11,976 nt of DNA from Candidatus Thorarchaeota archaeon (GTDB lineage: Archaea > Asgardarchaeota > Thorarchaeia > Thorarchaeales > Thorarchaeaceae), in assembly GCA_018238825.1 (NCBI GenBank), contig JABCSP010000039.1, forward strand, positions 1 to 11,976, in the 5' to 3' direction. Below the pieces are notes generated by a model, which worked only from the letters and a program-made list of their open reading frames with translations, had not been told where the DNA came from and did not search any database. The position numbers were made by a program, and so were the translations under genes. This document shows positions 6,565 through 11,976 of this stretch, one piece after another (the stretch's first letter is position 1; every line of letters starts with the position of its first letter).

Positions 6565-7797
6565 ATGGTTACGACCATGATCATGCAGCGTATGAGTGTC
6601 GCAATGGAATATGGAGTGATACTCAAATGGCTCAAGAAAGAAGGTGACAAGGTCAAGAAAGGAGACCTTGTTGTAGAGATTTTCGGAGAGAAAAACGAGT
6701 TCGAGCTCGAAGCACCAGGGGATGGTGTCATCCTGAAGATTCTATGTGAGGTCAATGATGAGATACCAATCAGCGAACCTATTGCATACATTGGAAAAGA
6801 GGGTGAAGAGATTCCAGATGCCAGACCAAGAAAGCTAAACGCTGCTACCACAACTTCACCAGCTACGACAACAGATTCAATAACATCCAGCACTAAGACC
6901 GCAGTTGCTCAAACAGCTCCACCCAGTACTGAAACAAGACTACCTGGTGGAAAAATCAAAGCTTCTCCAAGAGCTAAAAAGAAAGCAAAGGAACTTGGAG
7001 TGGACCTATCCATAGTGGTTGGTACTGGTCCAAAAGGAAGAATCGTTGAGAAGGACGTCATTGGCGCAAAGACTGCAACACCTCAAATTGCTCTCTCTGA
7101 TGATCGAAAAGTAAGCAAAGTAGAAACCATGACTCCACTACGAAGAACAATTGCCAGAAGAATGACTCAGAGTGCTTTGAATCCCCATATCACCATGATA
7201 ACAGAGATGGATATGACTGAAGCAATCACTCTCAGAAAGGAACTCAATCTTCGTGTAGAGAAAGCTCATGGAATACGGGTTTCGTTCAATGACATCATTG
7301 TAAAGGCTGTAGCCGATACTTTGGAACTCTTTCCAAAATTCAATGCGACTCTTGCGGGTAATGATCTTCACATGTTCGATGATGTGAATATTGGTGTAGC
7401 AATGGCTACTGATGATGGTTTGATAGTTGTTACAATCCGAGAAGCCAATAAGAAATCAATCACCGATATTGCTATCGAAACTAAGGAGAAGGGCAAGAGG
7501 GCTAAGAAGAACAAACTTACTTCTGAAGAGATGACTGGAAGTACATTTACCGTTTCCAATCTAGGACCATTCAAAGTAGATCTGTTCATCCCCGTGATCA
7601 ATCCTCCAGAAACTGCAATCTTAGCTCTTGGGCAGATTAAGAAGAAACCAGTTGTAGTTGACGATAAGATTGTAGTCAGGTCTATGATGATGGCTTCTTG
7701 CGCAGTAGACCACAGAGTTCTAGATGGTGCACCTGCGGGCCAATTTCTTGCAGCTTTGAAGGAAACTCTAGAGAATCCCTACATGATGAAGATGTAA
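6565..7797 (+). CDS. pdhC: Dihydrolipoamide acyltransferase E2 of the 2-oxoacid dehydrogenase complex
   Basis: E2 moves the acyl group from its lipoyl lysine to CoA and forms the core of the complex. I choose ATG 6565 (410 residues) because AGGTGA at 6554-6559 lies 5 nt before it; a GTG at 6556, directly after the E1 beta stop, would add three residues. From 6565: one lipoyl domain (about 5-78) with the modified lysine in FGEKNEFE (Lys43); a Thr/Ala/Pro-rich linker (about 90-125); a peripheral-subunit-binding domain (about 130-168; ASPRAKKKAKELGVD, GPKGRIVEKDV); and the acyltransferase domain (about 185-410) with the catalytic DHRVLDGA (His383, Asp387). One lipoyl domain and one binding domain is the standard compact architecture of bacterial and archaeal E2. 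The binding domain implies an E3 partner, which is not encoded in this window. Confidence 0.95.
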   Translation: MVTTMIMQRMSVAMEYGVILKWLKKEGDKVKKGDLVVEIFGEKNEFELEAPGDGVILKILCEVNDEIPISEPIAYIGKEGEEIPDARPRKLNAATTTSPATTTDSITSSTKTAVAQTAPPSTETRLPGGKIKASPRAKKKAKELGVDLSIVVGTGPKGRIVEKDVIGAKTATPQIALSDDRKVSKVETMTPLRRTIARRMTQSALNPHITMITEMDMTEAITLRKELNLRVEKAHGIRVSFNDIIVKAVADTLELFPKFNATLAGNDLHMFDDVNIGVAMATDDGLIVVTIREANKKSITDIAIETKEKGKRAKKNKLTSEEMTGSTFTVSNLGPFKVDLFIPVINPPETAILALGQIKKKPVVVDDKIVVRSMMMASCAVDHRVLDGAPAGQFLAALKETLENPYMMKM

Positions 7798-7848
7798 ATC
7801 TCTGCAAAGCATTATGAGCTTTCAGAATTATATCCCAAATGAAAAGAG

Positions 7849-8154
7849 ATGATTAACTCAAGACAATGTCCAAAATGTGGTGGTACACAGATAGCTGGAC
7901 CACACAGAATTTTCGGTCAACATCATGTTAGAATAGATTTACCAGGAATGTCAACAGCTACACTTGAAGCATTAACCTGTGCTGATTGTGGGTATACCGA
8001 GTTGTATAGCGATAGAATGGGATTGAGTAATATTAAGAGATCTGGAAGATTTCTCCAAGGTCGTCAATCAGATTCCCCTCGTTCGTGTGCGTTTTGTGGA
8101 ACTAAGGTTCGTGCAGACGCAACATACTGTTCAGAGTGTGGGAATAACATCTAG
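7849..8154 (+). CDS. Small double zinc-ribbon protein
   Basis: 101 residues with two metal-binding clusters. The first is split: CPKC (7-10) pairs with CADC (44-47), separated by about 33 residues containing GQHHVRIDLPG. The second is compact: CAFC (81-84) and CSEC (93-96), the zinc-ribbon pattern seen at the end of many archaeal regulatory or scaffold proteins. No signal peptide or membrane segment. It lies 51 nt after the E2 gene on the same strand, so it may be on the tail of that operon or independent. I see no strong ribosome-binding site. The role is unknown; nucleic-acid or protein binding is a generic inference from the ribbons. Confidence 0.8.
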   Translation: MINSRQCPKCGGTQIAGPHRIFGQHHVRIDLPGMSTATLEALTCADCGYTELYSDRMGLSNIKRSGRFLQGRQSDSPRSCAFCGTKVRADATYCSECGNNI

Positions 8155-8161
8155 CTGAAAT

Positions 8162-8194
8162 ATTCAATGATTAGGCGTTTTCGCCAATTTGAAT
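8162..8194 (+). terminator. Bulged hairpin after the zinc-ribbon gene
   Basis: Starting 7 nt after the stop at 8154: outer arms ATTCAA (8162-8167) and TTGAAT (8189-8194), inner arms GGCG (8174-8177) and CGCC (8182-8185) around a TTTT loop, with three A-T pairs between them and two small bulges; about 13 base pairs in all. A transcript end or 3' stabiliser is plausible. No long T-run follows, so bacterial-style intrinsic termination is not shown. Confidence 0.45.
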
Positions 8195-8274
8195 CAGGTG
8201 GACCTTAAATTGTAGAATCAAGACAATATCCTGCACGTACAAACGTGTCAAACCTCGATTACGACATCTGCTCC

Positions 8275-8318
8275 GCCTCAATTGTTGCTCTGAGGCCTTC
8301 CTGCCGGTGGTGAGCAAC
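8275..8318 (+). promoter_or_regulatory. Candidate H-type pseudoknot or switching hairpin upstream of lplA
   Basis: Two perfect, interlocked complementarities. Stem 1: GCCTCA (8275-8280) with TGAGGC (8291-8296). Stem 2: GTTGCTC (8284-8290), inside the loop of stem 1, with GAGCAAC (8312-8318). The connecting segments are 3, 0 and 15 nt, a sterically reasonable H-type pseudoknot; otherwise the two stems would be alternatives. The segment is locally GC-richer than its AT-rich surroundings and ends 58 nt before ATG 8377. A TATA-like CTTAAATT (about 8203-8210) would place it in the lplA leader. No known riboswitch class was recognised. Confidence 0.4.
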
Positions 8319-8376
8319 TTACTTTAGCCATCGGCTCTACAACAGATTAATCAGATACAGAACGTATCACTATCTT

Positions 8377-9174
8377 ATGTCTTGGCGCTTATTGAACAAT
8401 CAAGGTTCTGATGTTTTTCACAACCTAGCTGTCGATGAAGCGCTTGCAAAAACGTATCTACAATCTGAAAATAAACTCAATACTCTGCGATTTTGGGAGT
8501 CGGACAAGGCAGTTGTTATTGGAAGGTTTCAATGCGTACACAAAGAAGTGAATCTAGATTTTTGCAAGGAGAATAGTGTATCAATTGCACGAAGATTCAC
8601 GGGAGGAGGCGCAGTCTTTCATGATTTAGGAAATCTGAATTATGCTCTTCGCCTGCACCAATCCCACGACTACGTACCTAGAGGTCTCAAAGAACTCTAT
8701 GAAACATTCATTGGAGCAATTTCAGATAGTTTGAACTCTATCAATATCCCAACGAGTTATGATCCAGTAGGGTCCTGTATAAGAATTGGAAAAAAGAAAA
8801 TCTCGGGAACTGCAGGATGGATTAAACGGGGTATTTCATTTATCCATGGAACGCTCCTTATTGATGCAGACCTTGAGATGCTTCAAGAGAGTCTGAATCC
8901 TCCAGAGGGACAGCCAGTTTTTCTTCGAGATAAGACTAGAATTAGATGCATGGATAGTAAGAGAGATACTGTCACAAATATTGCACATGAAGTAGAAGAT
9001 TGTCCCACACGAGATGAAATTCGTAATGCTATTATTGAAACGTTAGCTGAGTTAGCAGGAACCTCAATTGATGAAGGAAATCTAACGCAAGAAGAGGTCG
9101 ACACTTCACAGACTTTATATCATTTACACTATAAACAGGCATTATGGAACATGGGAACTCCATCCCGTGACTGA
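8377..9174 (+). CDS. lplA: Lipoate-protein ligase A, catalytic-domain form
   Basis: The enzyme activates lipoate to lipoyl-AMP and transfers it to the lipoyl lysine of acceptors such as the E2 encoded just upstream. Family motifs: ARRFTGGGAVFHDLGNLNYA (71-90), the glycine-rich substrate loop; GKKKISGTA (138-146), with Lys141 at the position of the conserved catalytic lysine; and HGTLL (157-161). At 265 residues it is the short, archaeal-type form that lacks the C-terminal accessory domain of E. coli LplA. In Thermoplasma acidophilum the equivalent short LplA requires a separate small LplB protein. No LplB-like gene is visible here, so it may lie elsewhere. Octanoyl/lipoyl transferase relatives (LipB, LipM) share this fold and cannot be fully excluded. 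No Shine-Dalgarno motif precedes ATG 8377. The AhpD-like gene follows after 18 nt and is probably cotranscribed. Confidence 0.9.
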   Translation: MSWRLLNNQGSDVFHNLAVDEALAKTYLQSENKLNTLRFWESDKAVVIGRFQCVHKEVNLDFCKENSVSIARRFTGGGAVFHDLGNLNYALRLHQSHDYVPRGLKELYETFIGAISDSLNSINIPTSYDPVGSCIRIGKKKISGTAGWIKRGISFIHGTLLIDADLEMLQESLNPPEGQPVFLRDKTRIRCMDSKRDTVTNIAHEVEDCPTRDEIRNAIIETLAELAGTSIDEGNLTQEEVDTSQTLYHLHYKQALWNMGTPSRD

Positions 9175-9192
9175 TTAGTTGAGGTACATGCA

Positions 9193-9537
9193 ATGACAGA
9201 TGACGTCGAAAAAACTCTGAAGAGTTTCATGAAACACTTTGGTGCACTGAACAGAGACATCCCTGATGCAAGGAATGCATTTACAGATTTGCAGAAAACT
9301 GTGCACAAAGATGGAGCTCTACCAGCCAAATTCAAGGAGATAATCTGCATAGTAGCATCCATCTTGTCACCATGTGAAGAATGCATGGTCTTTCATACAA
9401 AACAGGCACTATCACTAGGTGCCACACGTGAAGAAATCATGGAAGCTTGCTCAGTTGCCATCGTAATGGGCGGCGGACCTGCAGTATCTCACATTGCAGT
9501 GGTACAGGATTGCCTTGATGCGTGGGCTCCAAGGTAG
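9193..9537 (+). CDS. AhpD-like / carboxymuconolactone decarboxylase family CxxC protein
   Basis: 114 residues, all-helical, one carboxymuconolactone-decarboxylase-type domain. Active-site residues Glu49, Cys61, Cys64 and His68 (SPCEECMVFH) have exactly the spacing of Glu118, Cys130, Cys133 and His137 of Mycobacterium tuberculosis AhpD, a thiol peroxidase; the extra mycobacterial His132 is Glu63 here. Start ATG 9193 has GAGGT (9181-9185) 7 nt upstream. It follows lplA by 18 nt and meets the dehydrogenase gene on the other strand tail to tail, 5 bases away. In M. tuberculosis AhpD is reduced through a lipoylated E2 and dihydrolipoamide dehydrogenase, so its place beside lplA and an E2 gene suggests a lipoate-linked peroxide or disulfide reductase. 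This functional link is inferred; many single-domain family members have unknown roles. Confidence 0.88.
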   Translation: MTDDVEKTLKSFMKHFGALNRDIPDARNAFTDLQKTVHKDGALPAKFKEIICIVASILSPCEECMVFHTKQALSLGATREEIMEACSVAIVMGGGPAVSHIAVVQDCLDAWAPR

Positions 9538-9542
9538 TCAGT

Positions 9543-10574
9543 TCAATCAAATTCTGTGAATAGCACTTTGATTGCTTTCTGACTCTCCATCAGCTCGAAT
9601 CCTTTCTCCCACTCAGCTAGTGAGATTCTATGTGTGATTAAGGGAGCAACATCAATTTTCTTTGAACCCATAAGACGAAGAGTTGTAACCCAAGATGATG
9701 GAAGTGTCCCCCAAGTTCCAGACATTGTTAACTCCTTAATAGCCATGATATCAAGATCAATGTTTAGAGATTGGCCACGTATTCCGAGAAGAGTTACATG
9801 ACCCGCTACTTTAACGAAATCCAATGCTTGGTTGCAAGCAATACATGCGCCAGATGCTTCGATAACAACATCTGCACCACGTCCATCACTCTCATTCATA
9901 ACTGTCTTGACCGGATCAGAGTCAGCTTGAACATTAAGTGTCATATCAACTCCAATCTTCTTTGCAATGTCGAAACGCCACTGGTCTGCCGACACTCCGG
10001 TCAAAATAACTTTCCCAGCTCCCATGGATTTTGCAACTTGGGCTGCTAGAAGGCCCATCGTTCCAGGACCCTGAACAACAACAACATCTCCGGGGATGAT
10101 AGGAGATTTTTCAATAACAGAGTGAACAACGCATGCTGTAGGCTCAGCTAGTGCAGCTTCCTCCATTGATACACCTAGAGGAATCTTGTGAATGATATAT
10201 TCTGGTGCGGTAAGAAATTTTGCAAAGCCACCGTTAGCAAGGGATGTCCCCAAAATCTTCTTGCCATCAGCTGTACATCGGTTCATGTGTCCTGTTTTAC
10301 ACTGGTAGCATTTTCCACAGTATTGAGTTGCCGGTGATACAACTAGATCACCAACATCAACCTGTGTCACATCAGGTCCAATTTCCACAACTTTTCCTGA
10401 ATATTCATGCCCGAGTACAACAGGTGGGGTATAGAATGCTTGATCATGCTTGATATGGACATCAGTACCGCAGATTCCAGCTGCAGCAATCTCAATCAAT
10501 ACTTCATCCTTCTTAGGACGAGGTTCATCAATTTCTTTCAGTTCGAGATTGCCTGGACCTCGTGTAGTCTTCAT
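9543..10574 (-). CDS. Zinc-dependent medium-chain alcohol/polyol/threonine dehydrogenase
   Basis: NAD(P)-dependent oxidation of a secondary alcohol, polyol or L-threonine. I place the start at ATG 10574 (343 residues) because AGAGGA lies just before it; a TTG at 10586 would add four residues. From this ATG: catalytic zinc ligands Cys35 (ICGTDVH), His56 and Glu57 (GHEYSG) and Glu144 (LAEPTA); structural zinc cysteines 86, 89, 92 and 100 (CGKCYQC and NRC); Rossmann motif GPGTMG (169-174). The length and motifs match the sorbitol/threonine dehydrogenase branch of the medium-chain superfamily. The exact substrate cannot be read from the sequence. The gelsolin-like gene lies upstream on the same strand, 81 nt away, with no obvious functional tie. 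Confidence 0.92.
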   Translation of the reverse strand: MKTTRGPGNLELKEIDEPRPKKDEVLIEIAAAGICGTDVHIKHDQAFYTPPVVLGHEYSGKVVEIGPDVTQVDVGDLVVSPATQYCGKCYQCKTGHMNRCTADGKKILGTSLANGGFAKFLTAPEYIIHKIPLGVSMEEAALAEPTACVVHSVIEKSPIIPGDVVVVQGPGTMGLLAAQVAKSMGAGKVILTGVSADQWRFDIAKKIGVDMTLNVQADSDPVKTVMNESDGRGADVVIEASGACIACNQALDFVKVAGHVTLLGIRGQSLNIDLDIMAIKELTMSGTWGTLPSSWVTTLRLMGSKKIDVAPLITHRISLAEWEKGFELMESQKAIKVLFTEFD

Positions 10575-10655
10575 AAGTCCTCTCAATAATTATGACCTCA
10601 AATGAATTGTAGAAAAAGTCCTATAGAATCTTATGGATGAGCCTGAAAATTATAA

Positions 10656-10928
10656 TTAACGTTCGAGAGAATTGAAGAATTGGTCTGGTTCACTTCCTTC
10701 ATCAAGCGACCGGACTCTGAAACCAGTACCTTTCTCACCACGAAGTTTACTAGCTGTTTGTGCACCTACAAAGCGTCTTCTAGCTGGAGCTTCTTTGCCT
10801 AACCAAAGAAAGACATTCTTCCCTTCATCATCGATTACACAAAGTACACTATCGGAGGTCATACTGTTCCTGTTGATGCATACCTCGACGGAGGTTCCAT
10901 CATCCTGCATTTCTAACGCATTGACCAT
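10656..10928 (-). CDS. Single-domain gelsolin-like protein
   Basis: 90 residues, essentially one gelsolin-fold domain. Residues 27-45 (SVLCVIDDEGKNVFLWLGK) match the central strands and the V-x-(V/L)-W-x-G-K signature; residues 46-66 (EAPARRRFVGAQTASKL) are the long helix; and 70-88 (FRVRSLDEGSEPDQFFNSL) match the gelsolin ending in which an acidic-Gly-x-Glu-Pro-x-x-Phe motif follows the last strand. Gelsolin domains bind actin and calcium and sever, cap or nucleate filaments. Asgard archaea encode one- and two-domain versions that act on actin. Start ATG 10928 has GAGGAA 6 nt upstream. A lone domain might cap or bind monomers but is unlikely to sever by bridging two subunits unless it dimerises; that is inference. 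No signal peptide. Single gelsolin-like domains also occur outside Asgards, so actin binding needs testing. Confidence 0.82.
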   Translation of the reverse strand: MVNALEMQDDGTSVEVCINRNSMTSDSVLCVIDDEGKNVFLWLGKEAPARRRFVGAQTASKLRGEKGTGFRVRSLDEGSEPDQFFNSLER

Positions 10929-10959
10929 TTAGATTTCCTCAAATCGGGTAAGTGGCACA

Positions 10960-10981
10960 TCAACAGATGGTTGTCTGTTGA
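10960..10981 (-). promoter_or_regulatory. Perfect 8-bp inverted repeat in the gelsolin-gene leader
   Basis: TCAACAGA and TCTGTTGA separated by 6 nt, 32 nt upstream of the gelsolin start codon. It is large enough to be a regulator dimer site or an RNA hairpin in the 5' leader. A 10-bp palindrome ACTAGCTAGT (10993-11002) lies just upstream. Confidence 0.4.
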
Positions 10982-11023
10982 ATCCCCCACAAACTAGCTA
11001 GTGAAATACTTTACTCACGAATG

Positions 11024-11034
11024 TGTATATATTA
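11024..11034 (-). promoter_or_regulatory. Candidate TATA box for the gelsolin-like gene
   Basis: On the minus strand this reads ATAATATATAC, the best TATA-like element in the 178-base gap between the two minus-strand genes. With normal archaeal spacing transcription would start near 11000, inside or next to the ACTAGCTAGT palindrome, giving a leader of about 70 nt that includes the inverted repeat at 10960-10981. Confidence 0.4.
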
Positions 11035-11106
11035 TCCTAGCATGATTTCCCATGTGAATTTGACTAAGAGTGTAGGTATTACCGAGCCAATACGTTAGAA
11101 GAGTGT

Positions 11107-11472
11107 TCAAACTTTTTCAAACTTAGCTCGTAGGGTTCCGCCACAATAGTTGCATTTGGCCTCAAGAGGTCCGGTCCAATCTATGCCTTCTTGACTTATT
11201 GCAGCACCGCAGGAGGGACATTTATCTGGAAGTCTTACTGTGGTCATTTCAGAACCATCAGACCGGGTTTTTCCACGATGTCGGTCAGGAATTACGAATG
11301 GTGGAGCTTCCATGGTGAACCCTCTGGCAACTCCTCTTGCAATACCGGCGCCACTACGACATACTGTCACCGCAACGCCAATAAAAATCACAATAAAGAT
11401 TATGAAAATTATGAAGAACATAGTCATAAAATTATCAAAGAAGGAAAATGGATCCCATAAATCGAACTGCAA
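11107..11472 (-). CDS. Small membrane-anchored zinc-ribbon protein
   Basis: 121 residues from TTG 11472; a GAGG motif lies 10 nt upstream and an in-frame TGA closes the frame just before it, so the start cannot be farther up. Met16 (ATG) is an alternative that leaves the membrane segment intact. One strongly hydrophobic helix (about 17-38, FFIIFIIFIVIFIGVAVTV) is followed by a glycine/arginine-rich stretch (RSGAGIARGVARG), favouring a cytosolic C terminus. The C-terminal zinc ribbon uses CPSC (85-88) and CNYC (107-110), separated by 18 residues. Many archaea have such membrane-tethered ribbon proteins of unknown role. The gene stands alone on the minus strand, upstream of the gelsolin-like gene but separated from it by 178 bases with a promoter candidate. 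Confidence 0.75.
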   Translation of the reverse strand: MQFDLWDPFSFFDNFMTMFFIIFIIFIVIFIGVAVTVCRSGAGIARGVARGFTMEAPPFVIPDRHRGKTRSDGSEMTTVRLPDKCPSCGAAISQEGIDWTGPLEAKCNYCGGTLRAKFEKV

Positions 11473-11976
11473 ACTATCATCGCCTCAATTAGTATTTTCA
11501 ATTCTATCATTGATTGACACCTTATTACCCTTTTCACTAATCTTGATTTTTGAACACTTGATGTCGGCGGTCCCCAGTAGCCGAATAGATTACCGCTCAA
11601 TCTGCCACCCTGCACATCCGGATCAGCATCTGCTCCTGCTGATATGTTACTTTTCCGGCAGAGTAATCCATTGGCATCGCTGAGATCGCTGTACCGTACC
11701 GTGAGAGTAGCCGTCAGCGCTTGCTGATGGTAGTTGTCCCAGCAGAGCACATCGATCCGCCACATCAGCGTTAGATTTGAGTCGTCCTCGTAGCCGACCT
11801 TTGTCTTGTCAAAGACGGTATCGAGCGTGCATAAACTGGTGTTGTTCGTGAGATAGAATGTGTAATTCGCTGCTGTCGATTCGTTGTTTGCGATGGCTGC
11901 GCCGTTTGAGTCGTTGATCCTGATGTCGAACTCTGGTCCGTCCCATGTGAGATCATTCCCGATCATCGTTGTGTTC
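11424..11976 (-). pseudogene. 3' part of an extracellular-type coding region, apparently truncated at a composition break
   Basis: The minus-strand frame is open from the window edge to 11424. The part from the edge down to about 11565 looks like real coding sequence of a secreted protein: it is rich in N-x-S/T sequons (NDS, NES, NYT, NNTS, NLT, NIS), has three cysteines and Trp/Tyr-rich beta-strand segments, and is clearly GC-richer (93 of 180 bases over 11641-11820) than the AT-rich sequence next to it. After a GYWGPP motif the frame runs into AT-rich intergenic-like sequence, turns hydrophobic and random-looking, and overlaps the start of the zinc-ribbon gene in another frame. I infer that the native C terminus has been lost or that two sequences are joined near 11560-11580. 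The N terminus lies outside the window. Family not recognised. Confidence 0.5.

Noticed and set aside
6411..6893. 160-codon minus-strand frame opposite the E1 beta/E2 junction
   Set aside because: Antisense shadow of two genes with clear catalytic motifs; serine/isoleucine-rich composition typical of an antisense frame.
7827..7834. TATA-like AATTATAT before the zinc-ribbon gene at 7849
   Set aside because: With normal archaeal spacing the transcript would start downstream of the start codon, so it cannot serve this gene as annotated.
8234..8247. Small hairpin CACGT-ACAA-ACGTG
   Set aside because: Only 5 bp and without context; may be part of the lplA leader but cannot be supported on its own.
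8155..8376. Possible tRNA or known riboswitch upstream of lplA
   Set aside because: No cloverleaf, T-loop GTTC motif or recognised aptamer core was found; only the interlocked stems at 8275-8318 could be supported.

Overview
The window looks archaeal and most likely comes from an Asgard-type archaeon. The case rests on four things: short Shine-Dalgarno motifs (GAGGT, AGGTGA) 5-7 nt before several starts; oligo-T and TATA-like intergenic signals; several small zinc-ribbon proteins; and above all a stand-alone gelsolin-like domain at 10.7-10.9 kb, a fold that is a hallmark of Asgard cytoskeletal regulators but not exclusive to them. Lineage is an inference; no rRNA or tRNA is present to settle it. 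I see no CRISPR array, insertion sequence or tRNA.

Layout. (1) 1-684: 3' part of an unrecognised gene, then an oligo-T tract and about 390 bases without a convincing gene. (2) 1.07-4.31 kb, + strand: a two-gene surface/secretion unit. The first gene encodes a large secreted protein with a caspase-like His/Cys segment, an alpha/beta-hydrolase (lipase-like) domain, five calcium-binding DxDxDG repeats and a beta-rich C terminus. The second encodes a membrane-anchored YCF48/BNR-type beta-propeller. The first gene's start is interrupted by a perfect 35-bp tandem duplication that throws its signal peptide out of frame. (3) 4.46-4.53 kb: a decayed in-frame copy of the C terminus of the gene at 1-684. 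(4) 4.60-7.80 kb: a tight operon for a 2-oxoacid (pyruvate/acetoin-type) dehydrogenase complex, E1 alpha, E1 beta and lipoyl E2. (5) 7.85-9.54 kb, + strand: a double zinc-ribbon protein, a lipoate-protein ligase LplA preceded by a possible H-type RNA pseudoknot, and an AhpD-like CxxC protein. (6) 9.54-11.47 kb, - strand: a zinc-dependent medium-chain dehydrogenase, the gelsolin-like protein, and a membrane-anchored zinc-ribbon protein. (7) 11.56 kb to the end, - strand: the 3' part of a more GC-rich, sequon-rich extracellular-type coding region that appears cut off at a composition break.

How the genes fit together. The central block is a coherent lipoate module: E1/E2 oxidatively decarboxylate a 2-oxoacid onto the lipoyl arm of E2, LplA attaches lipoate to E2, and the AhpD-like protein has the residue spacing of a peroxidase that in mycobacteria takes electrons from a lipoylated E2. 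The E3 subunit (dihydrolipoyl dehydrogenase) and the small LplB partner expected for a short LplA are not in the window. The gelsolin-like gene is unrelated to this pathway and marks the lineage.
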